A DNA stretch of 5,001 nucleotides from Anaerolineales bacterium UBA832 (GTDB lineage: Bacteria > Chloroflexota > Anaerolineae > Anaerolineales > UBA11657), in contig DBHI01000022.1 of assembly GCA_002296125.1 (NCBI GenBank), forward strand, positions 1,883 to 6,883. Reading direction: 5' to 3'. Both the position numbers and the translations under genes were made by a program. This document shows positions 4,871 through 5,001 of the stretch, one piece after another. The first letter of the stretch is position 1, and every line of letters begins with the position of its first letter. The notes below the pieces were generated by a model that had not been told where the DNA came from, made no database searches, and was given only the letters and a program-made list of their open reading frames with translations.

Positions 4871-5001
4871 TGAATGTGACTATATTGATGTCTGATACAG
4901 GGGGAGGCCATCGTTCAGTAGCTACAGCCATAAGATGTGCATTGTTAAGAAAAAATTCTCAAGCAAATGTTGCAATAGTAGATGGGTTGTTGGAATTTGG
5001 A
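4870..5001 (+). CDS. MGDG-synthase/diacylglycerol glucosyltransferase-like protein, N-terminal part (cut by right edge)
   Basis: Forty-four codons are visible from the ATG at 4870. MNVTILMSDTGGGHRSVATAI is the N-terminal Rossmann strand and glycine loop typical of the MGDG-synthase N-terminal domain (GT28-related). The same opening is seen in plant and bacterial monogalactosyldiacylglycerol synthases and in processive diacylglycerol glucosyltransferases. The GGGH loop and following helix are intact, and NVAIVDGLLEFG (33-44) matches the second strand carrying a conserved Asp. Such enzymes add sugar from a UDP-sugar to membrane diacylglycerol at the cytoplasmic face. MurG has a related loop but usually reads GGTGGH, so it is less likely. 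The sugar and acceptor cannot be read from this fragment. The start overlaps the DUF951 stop by one base (TGATG), with no strong ribosome site, suggesting coupled translation. Confidence 0.82.
   Translation, partial: MNVTILMSDTGGGHRSVATAIRCALLRKNSQANVAIVDGLLEFG

Noticed and set aside
4720..4911. Minus-strand frame opposite the DUF951 gene and the glycosyltransferase start
   Set aside because: It covers a recognisable DUF951 gene in antisense, its sequence matches no family I know, and it has no promoter signal.

Overview
This AT-rich window (low GC by eye) is ordinary bacterial chromosome with two transcription units pointing left and one pointing right. The gene mix is a trpEGDC operon under a transcriptional T-box leader, a compact site-2 metalloprotease, a UPF0213-type GIY-YIG protein, and a DUF951 protein joined to a glycolipid-type glycosyltransferase. 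It suggests a low-GC lineage with Firmicutes-like regulation. My best inference is a low-GC Chloroflexota (for example a marine Dehalococcoidia/SAR202-like bacterium) or a Firmicute. The window has no rRNA or other marker that settles this.

Positions 1-3296 (minus strand) hold the start of tryptophan biosynthesis from chorismate: trpE, trpG, trpD and the first 82 codons of trpC, which runs off the left edge. The genes are packed tightly: trpE/trpG and trpD/trpC overlap by ATGA. trpD probably starts at an ATG 5 bases past the trpG stop, served by an AGGTGA ribosome site that covers that stop. TrpE and TrpG form anthranilate synthase, TrpD adds phosphoribose from PRPP, and TrpC closes the indole ring after the TrpF isomerisation; trpF is not visible here.

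Positions 3297-3691 contain no gene but are full of regulatory structure. A near-consensus sigma-70 promoter (TTGACA, 17 bases, TATAAA) lies partly inside the end of the upstream gene. It drives a roughly 300-base T-box leader with a UGG (Trp) specifier codon, a 10-bp stem III, a UGGC site matching the GCCA-3' end of tRNA-Trp, and an intrinsic terminator. Uncharged tRNA-Trp should therefore allow transcription into trpE. A perfect 22-bp A/T palindrome directly follows the terminator stem and includes its U tract.

Positions 3692-4602 (minus) are a two-gene unit: an M50 site-2-type membrane metalloprotease and, 2 bases on, a small GIY-YIG domain protein. No separate terminator lies between this unit and the trp leader.

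Positions 4603-4666 are a 64-base divergent promoter region. To the right, a 67-residue DUF951 protein with a cysteine pattern that looks metal-binding overlaps by one base (TGATG) the start of a glycosyltransferase of the MGDG-synthase/diacylglycerol glucosyltransferase type, cut by the right edge. I see no mobile element, CRISPR array, tRNA or rRNA. The window is mostly conventional; the T-box details and the DUF951-glycosyltransferase coupling are the parts most worth a second look.
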